DNA of 64,000 nucleotides, taken from contig DGNO01000004.1 in the NCBI GenBank assembly GCA_002389665.1, positions 178,149 through 242,148 on the forward strand. The letters run 5' to 3'. Within the stretch, counting starts at the first letter, position 1. Each line of letters opens with the position of its first letter. The stretch comes from Rhodobiaceae bacterium UBA4490 (GTDB taxonomy: Bacteria > Pseudomonadota > Alphaproteobacteria > Parvibaculales > Parvibaculaceae). Positions 17,986 through 27,145 of this stretch are shown in pieces. The translations under genes were made by a program, and so were the position numbers. The notes below the pieces were generated by a model. That model ran no database searches and was not told the origin of the DNA. It saw only the letters and a list, made by a program, of their open reading frames with translations.

Positions 17986-19176
17986 ATGTCCGCAGCTGCG
18001 GGAGCACATACCGGCGCCACGCCGCAAGACCCCCGCCTTGAAGCGCCCGAAGCGCGCCTCGAGACGGTGACGTTCGGCCCAGACAAACCGCTCCGGCTGG
18101 ATTCGGGCGAGAATCTGAGCCCGGTAACGCTGGCCTATAACACTTACGGCGAGCTCAATGCCGACAAGTCCAACGCGGTCCTGATCTGCCATGCGCTGAC
18201 CATGGACCAGCATGTGGCCAATGCCCATCCCCAGACCGACAAGCCCGGCTGGTGGCTGCGCATGGTCGGACCCGGCCGGACCATCGACACGAACCGCTTC
18301 TTCGTCATCTGCCCCAATGTAATCGGCGGCTGTCAGGGCTCGTCCGGCCCGACCGAAACGAACCCCAAAACCGGCAACCCTTACGGGCTCGATTTTCCCG
18401 TCATCACCATTGCCGACATGGTGCGCTCGCAGGCCATGCTGCTCGACCATCTGGGCGTCGAAACGCTCTTCTGCGCCATTGGCGGCTCGATGGGCGGCAT
18501 GCAGGTGCTCGAATGGGCAAGCGCCTATCCAGAACGCGTCTTCAGCGCCATTCCCATGGCAACGGCGGCGCGCCATTCGGCCCAGAACATCGCCTTTCAC
18601 GAGGTGGGGCGGCAGGCCATCATGGCCGACCCCGACTGGCATGGCGGCACCTATCTCGACCATGGCACGCGCCCGACCAAGGGGCTTTCCGTGGCGCGCA
18701 TGGCCGCGCATATCACCTATCTGTCGGAGACCGCGCTCTTCCGCAAATTCGACCGCAATCTGCAGGACCGTGACACGCTGACCTATGATTTCGGCGCGCC
18801 GGACTTTCAGATCGAAAGCTATCTGCGCCACCAGGGCATGACCTTCGTGGACCGCTTCGACGCGAACTCCTATCTCTATATCACCCGGGCGATGGATTAT
18901 TTCGATCTCGCCGCGGCGCATGGCGGTGTGCTCGCCAACGCCTTCAAGGGAACGAAGACACGTTTTTGCGTCGTCTCCTTTACGAGCGACTGGCACTATC
19001 CGACTGCCTATAACAAACAGATCGTGCATGCGCTCATCGCCGCAGGCGCCAATGTCAGCTTCGTGGAAATCGAAACCGACAAAGGCCATGACGCCTTCCT
19101 TCTGGACGAGCCGGTGATGGACGACACGCTGGCCGGTTTCATCGCTTCCGCTGCGCGTCAGCGCGGCCTGGTCTGA
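17986..19176 (+). CDS. metX: Homoserine O-acetyltransferase
   Basis: Alpha/beta-hydrolase-fold enzyme of 396 residues that activates homoserine with an acyl group, the first committed step to methionine. [21 protein letters not shown] and the nucleophile elbow [13 protein letters not shown] (Ser168) are diagnostic, and FTSDWHYP and [10 protein letters not shown] (His368) supply the rest of the triad. The acyl donor (acetyl- or succinyl-CoA) cannot be decided by eye. metW follows 32 bases downstream, the standard metXW pair. Confidence 0.94.
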   Translation: MSAAAGAHTGATPQDPRLEAPEARLETVTFGPDKPLRLDSGENLSPVTLAYNTYGELNADKSNAVLICHALTMDQHVANAHPQTDKPGWWLRMVGPGRTIDTNRFFVICPNVIGGCQGSSGPTETNPKTGNPYGLDFPVITIADMVRSQAMLLDHLGVETLFCAIGGSMGGMQVLEWASAYPERVFSAIPMATAARHSAQNIAFHEVGRQAIMADPDWHGGTYLDHGTRPTKGLSVARMAAHITYLSETALFRKFDRNLQDRDTLTYDFGAPDFQIESYLRHQGMTFVDRFDANSYLYITRAMDYFDLAAAHGGVLANAFKGTKTRFCVVSFTSDWHYPTAYNKQIVHALIAAGANVSFVEIETDKGHDAFLLDEPVMDDTLAGFIASAARQRGLV

Positions 19177-19208
19177 AAGCAAGCAGAGAAGGTAAGCAGA
19201 GGCAGGCC

Positions 19209-19829
19209 ATGGCGCTGGACACGACAACCCAAACCCGTATCGACCTTATCGCCGTCGCCGACCTGGTGCGCGAGGGCGCGCGCGTGCTCGATGTAGGCTG
19301 CGGGGAAGGCGAGCTTCTGGAATTGTTGCGCGACCGGCGGCAGGTCGACGGGCGCGGCGTGGAGATCAGTCAAGCCGGCGTCAATGCCTGTGTGGCGCGC
19401 GGCCTCTCCGTCGTGCAAGGGGATGCGGACCGCGATCTCGGGGATTATCCCGACGACAGTTTCGATTACGTCATTCTCAGCCAGACCATTCAGGCAACGC
19501 GCAACCCGCGTGAAGTGCTGGGCCAAATGAAACGGATCGGGCGGCGCGTCGTCGTCTCCTTCCCGAATTTCGGGCATTGGAAAATCCGCTTGCAGCTTCT
19601 TCTGTCGGGCCGTATGCCGGTCACCCGCACGCTGGCGGATGAATGGTACGACACGCCCAATATTCACCTGTGTACGGTGCGCGACTTTCTCGATCTCTGC
19701 GAGGCGGAGAACCTTGCCATCGAAAAGGCGCTGATGCTGGCAGGCGATACAAGCTGGACCGAGCATAATCCCGGCACCCGCGCCAATTTGCGGGCCGAGC
19801 AAGCGGTCTTCCTGCTTTACCGGAAATAA
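19209..19829 (+). CDS. metW: Methionine biosynthesis protein MetW
   Basis: A 206-residue methyltransferase-fold protein. The SAM-binding-like motif VLDVGCGEGELLELL lies near residue 30, followed by YVILSQTIQATRNPREVL and VSFPNFGHWKIRLQLL, hallmarks of MetW. MetW works with MetX and raises homoserine acyltransferase activity in several proteobacteria. It is in the same operon as metX and converges with the PII gene, whose stop is only seven bases away. Confidence 0.93.
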   Translation: MALDTTTQTRIDLIAVADLVREGARVLDVGCGEGELLELLRDRRQVDGRGVEISQAGVNACVARGLSVVQGDADRDLGDYPDDSFDYVILSQTIQATRNPREVLGQMKRIGRRVVVSFPNFGHWKIRLQLLLSGRMPVTRTLADEWYDTPNIHLCTVRDFLDLCEAENLAIEKALMLAGDTSWTEHNPGTRANLRAEQAVFLLYRK

Positions 19830-19836
19830 GCCGCGC

Positions 19837-20181
19837 TTACGTCACCACGGCTTCGGCATCACGCTCGCCCGTGCGGATACGCACGGCCTGTTCCAGATCG
19901 AGCACGAAAATCTTGCCGTCGCCGATCTTGCCGGTCTTCGCCGCCTTACCGATCGTCTCCACCACCTTGTCGGCGATGTCATCGCCCACAGCGATGTCGA
20001 AGCGGACTTTCGGCACCAGCGTGACCTGATATTCCGCGCCGCGGTAAATCTCGGTCTGACCTTTCTGCCGCCCATGACCTTTGACTTCCGTCACCGTCAT
20101 GCCCGACACGCCGATGGCGCTCAGCGCATCCATCACGGCATTCGTCATGGCAGGTTTCACGATGGCCACTACAAGTTTCAT
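19837..20181 (-). CDS. glnK: Nitrogen regulatory protein PII
   Basis: PII signal protein of 114 residues. The start is the ATG at 20181, which has AGGAGATCGAC just before it and gives the usual MKLVVAIVKP N-terminus; an upstream in-frame start at 20205 would add eight residues. The T-loop carries the uridylylation tyrosine at exactly position 51 (RGAEYQVTLVPK) and the C-terminal GDGKIFVLDLEQAVRIRTGE matches PII. PII senses 2-oxoglutarate and ATP/ADP to regulate nitrogen assimilation. No amtB gene is adjacent, so the glnK rather than glnB name is a guess. Confidence 0.9.
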   Translation of the reverse strand: MKLVVAIVKPAMTNAVMDALSAIGVSGMTVTEVKGHGRQKGQTEIYRGAEYQVTLVPKVRFDIAVGDDIADKVVETIGKAAKTGKIGDGKIFVLDLEQAVRIRTGERDAEAVVT

Positions 20182-20208
20182 GTCGATCTCCTGCGTCTTT
20201 TTCAAACG

Positions 20209-20961
20209 TCAATCATTGGACGAAGCGGATGCGCGCGGCACCGCCACGGGCCGCAAGCCCGGCAATACGGCCCGCGCGGATGCGCGGCGTACCGGCACCG
20301 GTGTGCCTGCATAAAACTGTTTGGCCGCTTCCACAAGCATGACCCCGGCAAGGCGCTGGCCGAAGACCCGCCCGCCCCGCTCGAAAGCCGAGGACCAGCG
20401 CAAAAGCGGGCGCCAATCGAAAGGTAAGAAAAAGAGCGCGGTCGACCAGTCGGTCGGGCTGAACATCGCATCGCGCAGGAGCCGGATAAGCTGGCCGCGG
20501 GTAAACGGGCGCCCATGGCCGAACGGCGTCGTCTCCCGCCGCGCCCAGATGCCCCGCCGGTTCGGCACGACGATGAGCAGCCGCCCGCCGGGTTTGAGCA
20601 CCCGCCAGGCCTGGCGCAGCATGGTGCCGAGCGGCTCGGAACTTTCCACCGTGTGAACAAGCAGCAGCCGGTCGATACTGTCATCGGGCAGCGGCCAATC
20701 GGTCTCTTCGACCAGCGCGGTGCGGCTGGGCCCTTCCTTCGGCCAATAGATCACCCCTTGCTGGGCGGGCATCAGCCCGAGCACACGCTCGGCTTCATCC
20801 AGAAAGAGCCGCAAATAAGGCGTGGCATAGCCGAAGCCCGCCACATCCATGCCATGCAAATCCGGCCAGATTTCACGGATGCGCCGGCCCAAATGACGGC
20901 GGGTCATCCGCCCGAGGGGGCGGGCATAAAAATCCCTGAGATCGGCCACATCCATATGCAT
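20209..20961 (-). CDS. SAM-dependent methyltransferase (class I)
   Basis: Protein of 250 residues from the ATG at 20961 (a second ATG lies at 20955). DVAGFGYATPYLRLFL replaces the classic glycine-rich loop, DDSIDRLLLVHTVE marks the acidic and motif II region, and AWRVLKPGGRLLIVVPNRRG is a strong methyltransferase motif III. This family is commonly encoded divergently from gloB in Alphaproteobacteria, as here. Substrate unknown. A longer frame runs upstream into the gloB leader but has no better start. Confidence 0.83.
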   Translation of the reverse strand: MHMDVADLRDFYARPLGRMTRRHLGRRIREIWPDLHGMDVAGFGYATPYLRLFLDEAERVLGLMPAQQGVIYWPKEGPSRTALVEETDWPLPDDSIDRLLLVHTVESSEPLGTMLRQAWRVLKPGGRLLIVVPNRRGIWARRETTPFGHGRPFTRGQLIRLLRDAMFSPTDWSTALFFLPFDWRPLLRWSSAFERGGRVFGQRLAGVMLVEAAKQFYAGTPVPVRRASARAVLPGLRPVAVPRASASSND

Positions 20962-21106
20962 GGGCGAAAGCCTAGCAGAAACGGCGAAAAGGCGGAGGGG
21001 CTTTCTGCGCCCCGCCTTCCTTATTTCAGGGCGGACGCGCCGGTTCAAATCCGGCCCCCAACGCGCTAGGCTGCCCGGAACAAACATTCAGCCAGTGGTG
21101 GTCCCC

Positions 21107-21877
21107 ATGTCCAAGCTTATCGTTCACCAGTTCCCGTGCCTCTCAGATAATTACGGCTATCTGCTGCACGACCCGGAGACGGGCGCGACCGCCGCCATCG
21201 ATACGCCGGAAGTCGCCCCGATCCTGAAAGCGCTGGAGGAGAAAGGCTGGACGCTCACGCATATCCTCAACACCCATCACCATTTCGATCACGCGGGCGG
21301 CAATCTGGAACTGAAAGAAAAGACCGGCTGCACGATCATCGGCCCGAAGGGCGAGGCGCAGCGCATTCCCGGCATCGATACAGCGCTGGGCGATGGGGAC
21401 ACCTGCCCCTTCGGCAGCCGCGAGGCCAAGGTGCTGGATGTAGGCGGGCACACGCTCGGCCATATCGCTTATTATTTTCCGCAAGACGGCATTGCCTTTG
21501 TGGGCGACGCGCTTTTCGCGCTGGGCTGCGGGCGTATCTTCGAGGGCACGGCGGAGCAGATGTGGACCTCGCTGCAAAAGCTGATGGGCCTGCCCGACGA
21601 GACGGTAGTTTACTGCGCCCATGAATATACGCAGGCCAATGCCCGCTTTGCCGCAACCATCGAGCCTGCGAACAAAGCCCTGCAGGAGCGCATCCGCGAG
21701 ATCGATGCGAAACGCGCGGAAGGCAAACCCACCGTGCCGACCACCATCGGCCTTGAAAAAGCGACCAATCCGTTTTTGCGGCCGATGAGCGAGGATGTGC
21801 AAAAAACACTGAACCTTGTCGGCGCGCCGCTGGTCGATGTCTTCGCCGAAACCCGCGCCCGCAAGGACAGTTTCTAA
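21107..21877 (+). CDS. gloB: Hydroxyacylglutathione hydrolase (glyoxalase II)
   Basis: Metallo-beta-lactamase-fold enzyme of 256 residues that hydrolyses S-lactoylglutathione to lactate and glutathione. The ATG at 21107 gives MSKLIVHQFPCLSDNYGYLLHD, a normal family start. The metal motif THHHFDHAGG, VLDVGGHTLGHIAYY, FVGDALFALGCGRIFEG and YCAHEYTQANARFA are all present. The 5' region is shared with the divergent methyltransferase gene. Confidence 0.95.
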   Translation: MSKLIVHQFPCLSDNYGYLLHDPETGATAAIDTPEVAPILKALEEKGWTLTHILNTHHHFDHAGGNLELKEKTGCTIIGPKGEAQRIPGIDTALGDGDTCPFGSREAKVLDVGGHTLGHIAYYFPQDGIAFVGDALFALGCGRIFEGTAEQMWTSLQKLMGLPDETVVYCAHEYTQANARFAATIEPANKALQERIREIDAKRAEGKPTVPTTIGLEKATNPFLRPMSEDVQKTLNLVGAPLVDVFAETRARKDSF

Positions 21878-21912
21878 GCGGGTAGGAGAAATAAGCGGCT
21901 GAGAGGGGGCTC

Positions 21913-22341
21913 ATGCTGTCATCGGAAGAAATAATCCTGCTGCTCGGCCTCGAGCCGCATCCGGAAGGCGGGCACTTCAAGGAAGTCTTCCGCGATGAGG
22001 GAGAGGCCGGCGCGCGGGCCCATTCAACCGCGATCTATTATCTCCTGCGCAAAGGCGAGCGCTCCCATTGGCATAAGGTGGATGCAACCGAGATCTGGCA
22101 CTGGTATGCAGGCGCCCCGCTCCGGCTTTGCGTTGCCAAGGAGGAGGCGAAACCTGCCTCTGAATTCCTGCTCGGCAACGACCTCGTCCATGGCGAACGC
22201 CCGCAGCACGTGGTGCCTGCCCATGCCTGGCAGGCGGCGGAAAGCTGCGGCGAGTGGACGCTGGTCGGCTGCACCGTCGCGCCCGGTTTCGACTTTGCCG
22301 GCTTCGAGCTTGCCGCCAAAGACTGGGCGCCGGGCAAGTGA
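21913..22341 (+). CDS. Cupin, DUF985 family
   Basis: 142-residue cupin of the DUF985 group. Recognised by LEPHPEGGHFKEVFRD, STAIYYLLRKGERSHWHKVDATEIWHWYAGAPLRL and VPAHAWQAAE, which form the single cupin barrel with clustered histidines. Function is not established. It overlaps the following deacetylase gene by four bases (GTGA), implying translational coupling. Confidence 0.87.
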   Translation: MLSSEEIILLLGLEPHPEGGHFKEVFRDEGEAGARAHSTAIYYLLRKGERSHWHKVDATEIWHWYAGAPLRLCVAKEEAKPASEFLLGNDLVHGERPQHVVPAHAWQAAESCGEWTLVGCTVAPGFDFAGFELAAKDWAPGK

Positions 22342-23183
22342 GCCGGGCCCGCGCCACCACCGCGCTTCTGGCCGCCTTTGGCGCCGCGCTTTTAGCGAGC
22401 CTGCCCGCCCATGCGCAAACACCCTGTCCCGGCGCGGGCGCGCAGAATGTGCTCGGCCCCGCCCGTATTATCGAAGTGGACACGCAAGGCGGCGGCGCTT
22501 ACGGCACGCTGCAATATGCCCGCAGCCTCGATCTCGGTGAGAAGGAAATTCTCTTCACCTTCGATGACGGGCCGGACCCGGAGGTCACGCCGCAAATTCT
22601 CGACACGCTGGACCGGCACTGTCTCAAGGCGACGTTCTTCTTCACCGGCCTGCGCGCCGAGCGCTATCCGGAACTCGTGCGCGAAGCCTGGCGGCGCGGC
22701 CACACGATCGCAACCCATACCTATTCCCACCCCAACAATCTGCGCCGCTTCGCGCCCTCTTATGCGCGCGGCCAAATTACCCGCGGCCAGGAAGCGATTA
22801 CCGCCGCCCTGCAAGGAGCCGAGGATACGAAGGAGGCCGAGCTTGCCCCGTTCTTCCGCTTTCCCGGCCTGAATGACAGCGCGCGGCTGAAAGCCTGGCT
22901 CGCGGCGCAAGACATCGCGGTCTTTTCCTGCGATTTCGGCAGCGACGATTGGCGGCGGATTTCCGCCTGGAGCGTCTATAAGCGCACCATACGCAGCGCC
23001 TCCTATATGGGCCGGGGCATCGTCATCATGCATGACACCAAGGCGCGCACGGCCACGGCCCTGCCGATGATCCTGGACGAGCTTGTAAAACGCGGTTTCA
23101 CCGCCGCTCATATGCGCCCGAAAAAGAGCCCCGAAACTTTGGCCGGGCTGCCGGAGGGGACGCTGCGCCCCGAGCAGCCCTAA
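22338..23183 (+). CDS. Secreted polysaccharide deacetylase (NodB domain)
   Basis: Predicted exported carbohydrate esterase family 4 protein, 281 residues from a GTG at 22338 that overlaps the cupin stop. A signal peptide runs to about residue 27 (ending SLPAHAQ). The NodB domain shows motif 1 FTFDDGPDPEVTP with the catalytic and metal Asp residues, motif 2 THTYSHPN with metal histidines, and later FRFPGLND and IVIMHDTKA. It probably removes acetyl groups from a cell-wall or surface polysaccharide. The next gene encodes an M15-type peptidoglycan peptidase, so a wall role fits. Confidence 0.87.
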   Translation: MSRARATTALLAAFGAALLASLPAHAQTPCPGAGAQNVLGPARIIEVDTQGGGAYGTLQYARSLDLGEKEILFTFDDGPDPEVTPQILDTLDRHCLKATFFFTGLRAERYPELVREAWRRGHTIATHTYSHPNNLRRFAPSYARGQITRGQEAITAALQGAEDTKEAELAPFFRFPGLNDSARLKAWLAAQDIAVFSCDFGSDDWRRISAWSVYKRTIRSASYMGRGIVIMHDTKARTATALPMILDELVKRGFTAAHMRPKKSPETLAGLPEGTLRPEQP

Positions 23184-23221
23184 TTCTTGCGGCAGGCATG
23201 GCGATTGACTAACGTTTGCCC

Positions 23222-23866
23222 ATGAAAAAAGAACGCCGCAGCATGAATGACGTGAGCCGCCGCAAGGCGCTGCAATGGGGCACGGCCGCTGCCGCGAGCG
23301 CACTTGTCACGCCGTCACTCGTGCGCGCCGAAGCGCCCTACAAGCGCACTTTGAAAATGCAGAGCCTCAATTCCGGCGAAAAGCTCACTATCACCTATTG
23401 GGCGGACGGCGCGTACCTCAAAGACGCCTTGCCCCGCATCAACTGGTTCATGCGCGATCTGCGCGCCCATGAAAGTTTTAAGATGGATGTGCGCCTGCTC
23501 GATCTTCTATGGGAGATCGACCGGCACACGCGCTCGCGCAACCCGCTTTACACGATGTCGGGATACCGCTCGCCGGAAACCAACGCCATGCTGGCCGCCA
23601 CAAGCGAAGGCGTCGATGAAGCAAGTTTTCACATGCGCGGCATGGCGATGGACCTGACGCAGGATTTCCGCGATCCTGAAGCGCTGTTTCTCGTGGCGAA
23701 AAAATTGGGGCGCGGCGGCGCGGGCTTTTATCCCACCAAACGCCCCTTCGTGCATGTGGATGTCGGCCCGAAAGACCTTTGGCGCTGGCCGGAAAAACCG
23801 CGGGAGGGGCGCGCCGCGGACTTTGACCGCAGCGATGCGGAAACGGCAGCCAAGGCAAAAAGCTGA
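23222..23866 (+). CDS. YcbK/MepK-like M15 peptidase (DUF882), Tat-exported
   Basis: Exported zinc peptidase-like protein of 214 residues from ATG 23222 (ATG 23243 is possible). The N-terminal SRRKALQWG followed by an Ala-rich stretch is a Tat-type signal, as in E. coli MepK. The M15 core is visible: SGYRSPETNAML, SFHMRGMAMDLT (HxxGxAxD zinc motif) and FVHVDVGP (HxD). MepK cuts 3-3 cross-links in peptidoglycan. It is 38 bases after the deacetylase gene on the same strand. Confidence 0.88.
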   Translation: MKKERRSMNDVSRRKALQWGTAAAASALVTPSLVRAEAPYKRTLKMQSLNSGEKLTITYWADGAYLKDALPRINWFMRDLRAHESFKMDVRLLDLLWEIDRHTRSRNPLYTMSGYRSPETNAMLAATSEGVDEASFHMRGMAMDLTQDFRDPEALFLVAKKLGRGGAGFYPTKRPFVHVDVGPKDLWRWPEKPREGRAADFDRSDAETAAKAKS

Positions 23867-23887
23867 TTTCCTCACGGACTTATCATC

Positions 23888-23918
23888 TTGCAACGCACAA
23901 AAAGCTTGCGCATTGCAA
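23888..23918 (+). promoter_or_regulatory. Candidate PhaR-binding sites, distal pair
   Basis: TTGCAACGCA (23888-23897) contains TGC-N3-GCA, and TTGCGCATTGCAA (23906-23918) is a TTGC/GCAA palindrome. PhaR proteins studied in other Alphaproteobacteria bind TGC-N3/4-GCA type palindromes. The pair lies 90-120 bases before phaR. Confidence 0.5.
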
Positions 23919-23972
23919 CAGGCCCTTGCGACAATTCGCCAAACCTAGAGAAACATGAAGACTAAAACGGAG

Positions 23973-23983
23973 CTGCAATGCAG
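23973..23983 (+). promoter_or_regulatory. Candidate PhaR-binding site, proximal
   Basis: CTGCAATGCAG is a perfect CTGC-N3-GCAG palindrome, further extended by AG/CT on either side. It lies 27 bases before the phaR GTG, where binding would block transcription, consistent with the autorepression reported for PhaR. Confidence 0.6.
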
Positions 23984-24010
23984 CTACCGGCAAGGTGAAC
24001 TGGGGGTCAG

Positions 24011-24670
24011 GTGGCACAGCAGGACGATACGGACAAAGACGTCATCAAAATCAAGAAATACGCGAACCGCCGTCTCTACAATACGGCGACGAGTTCCTAT
24101 GTGACGCTCGAGGATCTGGCGCAGATGGTGCGCGACGGTGAAGAATTCATCGTGCATGACGCCAAGACCGGCGATGACATTACGCGCTCCGTCCTTACAC
24201 AGATCATTTTCGAGCTGGAGGCAAAAGGCCAGAACCTTCTGCCTATCAAGTTCCTCCGGCATCTGATTACGCTTTACGGCGACAGCCTACAAAGCTTCGT
24301 GCCCTCTTATCTCGACATGTCGATGGATACGTTCTCGCGCGAGCAGGACCGCATGCGCGAACGCTTCACCGATGCCTTTGGCGGGCCGGAGCGCATGAAC
24401 CAGTGGGAAGAACAGATCCGCCGCAACATGTCGCTTTTCGAAGACACATTCATGCGCATGTTCGCCCCCTTTGCCGGAGCCGGACGCAGCAGCGGCGGCG
24501 ATTATAGGAGCGAGTACCGGCCCGCGCCGCGACAAGCCGCGGAGACGGCCCCGCCGCCTGAGGCGGCAAAACCGGAAAAACCCGGCGAGGAAAAAGCCGA
24601 ACTCGACGAGCTCAAGAAGCAGATGGCGGAAATGCAGTCCATGCTGAAGAAGCTCGCCGACAAGAATTGA
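24011..24670 (+). CDS. phaR: Polyhydroxyalkanoate synthesis repressor PhaR
   Basis: 219-residue regulator that binds both PHA granules and DNA, repressing phasin genes and itself until granules titrate it away. The N-terminal PHB/PHA accumulation regulator domain (VIKIKKYANRRLYNTATSSYVTLEDLA and FIVHDAKTGDDITRSVLTQIIFE) is unmistakable, followed by the accumulation domain (PIKFLRHLITLYGDSLQSFVP) and a C-terminal coiled coil (ELDELKKQMAEMQSMLKKLA). The start is GTG at 24011. It stands 32 kb from the PHA synthase gene of this window. Confidence 0.95.
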   Translation: MAQQDDTDKDVIKIKKYANRRLYNTATSSYVTLEDLAQMVRDGEEFIVHDAKTGDDITRSVLTQIIFELEAKGQNLLPIKFLRHLITLYGDSLQSFVPSYLDMSMDTFSREQDRMRERFTDAFGGPERMNQWEEQIRRNMSLFEDTFMRMFAPFAGAGRSSGGDYRSEYRPAPRQAAETAPPPEAAKPEKPGEEKAELDELKKQMAEMQSMLKKLADKN

Positions 24671-24804
24671 CGCCTCCAAAGCGTTTCATTTCGGCACAGA
24701 ACGATCCACAGCGTTAAGATTTAGACCCTCCAGCCCTCAAAATTCAGCGATTTTGTATTAAAGCTGAACGGAAAATCTGGCCGCACTCTTGCGGCTGGAT
24801 TACC

Positions 24805-25134
24805 ATGACGAGGGTAACGCACATAACGCAGAGCGCCTTTCCCGCCTTACCGGCGCGGAGACGTGAGGCGCGCGCAACAGGACGTGCTGAGGATAAGCCG
24901 GTGGAGATTCTTGCACCACGCCGCCCGGCCAGCCGAGGAAGAAACGCCCCGCTCGCACAGCGCCGGGCGAACCGTCCTTCCGCGCCCTTCCTCGCCCAAT
25001 ATGTCGACCAGCACTCCCCCCGCCCGCTCAGCCAGGAAGAAGCGGCCCGTAAACAGGCCAATGCCGGCAGCGCTTATCGCAGCGCCGAAGAGCTCTCGCC
25101 CTATCCGGTCAGCATCCGCCTGAAAGACCTTTAA
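24805..25134 (+). CDS. Small conserved hypothetical protein
   Basis: 109 residues, Arg/Ala/Pro-rich, with no signal peptide or membrane segment. The segment APFLAQYVDQ and the ending AYRSAEELSPYPVSIRLKDL resemble short uncharacterised proteins with a FLAQ core that are common in Rhizobiales. I cannot name a function. A second frame over the same DNA looks like a shadow because this one carries the recognisable core. Confidence 0.6.
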   Translation: MTRVTHITQSAFPALPARRREARATGRAEDKPVEILAPRRPASRGRNAPLAQRRANRPSAPFLAQYVDQHSPRPLSQEEAARKQANAGSAYRSAEELSPYPVSIRLKDL

Positions 25135-25167
25135 GAAAAATCTCCAAGCGGTTTCCCGTGAGCAGAT

Positions 25168-26757
25168 TCAGTAGCCGACCGCCGCACCGTCCTTGCGCGG
25201 GTCGGAGCCGCCTATCATCGTGCCGCGCGCATGGTCGATGAAAATCGCCTGGCCGCCGCCATGCGGCAGGAAAGCCTCGGACAGTTTATGGCCGCGCGCC
25301 TCGAGCCTTTTACGGGTTTCCACCGAAAGACCCTTTTCGACATCGAGCGCCTCTGCGCCGGGGAACGCGCGCGGGCTGTCCAGCGCCTCCTGCACGTCCA
25401 TGCCATAATCGAGCATATTCGTGACGACATGGGCATGACCCACGGCCTGATAGGCCCCGCCCATCACGCCGAACGGCATCACCGTCTTGCCCTTCTCGCT
25501 CATCATCGCGGGAATGATCGTGTGCAAGGGCCGCTTGCCGCCGGCAACACAGTTCAAATGCCCCTCTTCCATCACAAAGCCCGATCCCCGGTTCTGGAAC
25601 ATGACGCCGGAACCCGGCGCGAGAATGCCCGAGCCGAAACCGAAGAACAGCGAATTGATGAAGGAGACCGCATTAAGGTCCTTGTCGACCACGGTCAGAT
25701 AAATCGTCTCGCGGTTCAGCGGATCGCGCAGCGTGCTGAGATCGGAAATGCGGCTCTTCGCATCGATCCGCGCGGCAAGCTCACCCGCAAGCCCATCCGA
25801 CAGGAGCCGGTCCACCGGCACTTCGCCGAAATCAGGATCGGCCACATATTTATCGCGCATATCATAAGCAAGGCGGGCCGCTTCCATTTCATAATGGAAG
25901 CGCTCGGCCCCATGCGGATCGAGCCTGCCCATATCGAGCCGCGAGAGAATGTTCAGCATCAAGAGCGCGGTAATACCCTGCCCGTTCGGCGGGATTTCGT
26001 GGATCTCGCGGCCCCGGTACGACGTTTTGATGGTCGTCACATAATCGGGCGCGTTTTCCGCGAAATCTTCCAGCTCATGAAACCCGCCGAGCGCCTGCAG
26101 CTTGGCGACCATGTCTTCGGCAACCGGCCCCTTGTAAAACCCGTCCCGGCCTTCTCTCGCGATCCGGCGCAGCGTTTCGGCGAGCACCGGCAGACGAAAC
26201 TTATCGCCTGCCTGCGGGCCTTTACCGTCAATCAGCAGCTGGCGCGGCGCATCTTTATCATGCGCCAAATGCCCTTCCAGAAATTGCCATTCCATCGCAA
26301 TGCGCGGGGCAACGGCAAAACCTTCTTCGGCATAGGCGATGGCCGGCTCCAAAAGGCGGCCAAGCTCCATCGTGCCATGATCTTCCACAAGCCGCGCCCA
26401 GGCATCCACTGCCCCGGGAATGGTGACGGAGTGAACGCTGTTAAGCGAAAGCTGCTCGACGCCCTTGGCGCGCAACTTTTCAAGAGAAAGGGATTTCGGC
26501 GCCCGGCCCGAACCGTTAAGCCCGATAATCTCCCCGCCGCCTTTCTTGGAAAGAAGCGCAAAACAGTCGCCCCCGATCCCGGTATTGTAAGGCTCGATCA
26601 CACAGAGCACGGCGGAAGCGGCAATCGCCGCATCGACCGCATTGCCCCCTTGGCGCAAGATCGCGATCGCCGCTTCCGCCGCCAAAGGCTGCGAGGTGGC
26701 GCAGAGACCGTTCACGGCATAGACCGGTGAGCGGCCCGGGAAATGCAGATCGCGCAT
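25168..26757 (-). CDS. ggt: Gamma-glutamyltransferase family protein
   Basis: N-terminal-nucleophile hydrolase of 529 residues. The autoprocessing threonine is probably Thr351 in NRETIYLTVVDKD, the counterpart of TTHYSVVD in E. coli GGT. GGNAVDAAIAASAVLCVIEPYNTGIGGDCF and IPPNGQGITALLMLNIL are strong family motifs. It starts MRDLHFPGRSPV with no signal peptide, so it is predicted cytosolic, unlike periplasmic GGT; such forms include acylases and amino-acid-related enzymes. It lies three bases after the regulator gene upstream in the minus-strand run. Confidence 0.88.
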   Translation of the reverse strand: MRDLHFPGRSPVYAVNGLCATSQPLAAEAAIAILRQGGNAVDAAIAASAVLCVIEPYNTGIGGDCFALLSKKGGGEIIGLNGSGRAPKSLSLEKLRAKGVEQLSLNSVHSVTIPGAVDAWARLVEDHGTMELGRLLEPAIAYAEEGFAVAPRIAMEWQFLEGHLAHDKDAPRQLLIDGKGPQAGDKFRLPVLAETLRRIAREGRDGFYKGPVAEDMVAKLQALGGFHELEDFAENAPDYVTTIKTSYRGREIHEIPPNGQGITALLMLNILSRLDMGRLDPHGAERFHYEMEAARLAYDMRDKYVADPDFGEVPVDRLLSDGLAGELAARIDAKSRISDLSTLRDPLNRETIYLTVVDKDLNAVSFINSLFFGFGSGILAPGSGVMFQNRGSGFVMEEGHLNCVAGGKRPLHTIIPAMMSEKGKTVMPFGVMGGAYQAVGHAHVVTNMLDYGMDVQEALDSPRAFPGAEALDVEKGLSVETRKRLEARGHKLSEAFLPHGGGQAIFIDHARGTMIGGSDPRKDGAAVGY

Positions 26758-26760
26758 GAC

Positions 26761-27120
26761 TTACTCCTTGCGGGACAGATCGAGAATAAGGGCTTTCAAA
26801 TCGACGATGGCGCGTTCGATGCGCGTCATGCGCCCGCTAAGCTCCTCGAGCTTTTCCATCACCGCGCCCATGTCGCCTTCCTCAGGCGCCTCTTGCGGAA
26901 GCGGCGTCGACACGCCCGCCCTGTCGGCGATCTCGGTGGCAGGCACGGCAAAGAATTTGGCAAGCTGAGCCACTTCCTGCGGCATCAGCTCACGCTGGTC
27001 TTTCCAGATTTCGGCGACCTGGGAAGGGGTCAGGCCAAGCGCGGCGGCCACATCCATCTGGTTTTGGCCAAGCGCGCGCAGGCGCGTGTTGAACCAGTCC
27101 TGATCGAAGAAAAGCGCCAC
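26761..27120 (-). CDS. Small XRE-family helix-turn-helix protein
   Basis: 119 residues. An XRE-type helix-turn-helix sits near residues 18-65 (RLRALGQNQMDVAAALGLTPSQVAEIWKDQRELMPQEVAQLAKFFAVP), followed by a coiled coil (MEKLEELSGRMTRIERAIVDLKALILDLS). Its stop is just three bases before the GGT start, so it is probably cotranscribed with and may control that gene or the upstream enoyl-CoA hydratase. Target sites are unknown. Confidence 0.8.
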   Translation of the reverse strand: MALFFDQDWFNTRLRALGQNQMDVAAALGLTPSQVAEIWKDQRELMPQEVAQLAKFFAVPATEIADRAGVSTPLPQEAPEEGDMGAVMEKLEELSGRMTRIERAIVDLKALILDLSRKE

Positions 27121-27145
27121 CCTTGCACCCTGTCTTTATTCCGCC

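Noticed and set aside
21036..21060. GCCGG-TTCAAAT-CCGGC, resembling a tRNA T-arm
   Set aside because: No acceptor, D-arm or anticodon arm can be built around it, and it lies in the short gap before gloB; it is probably chance, though an att-site remnant cannot be ruled out.
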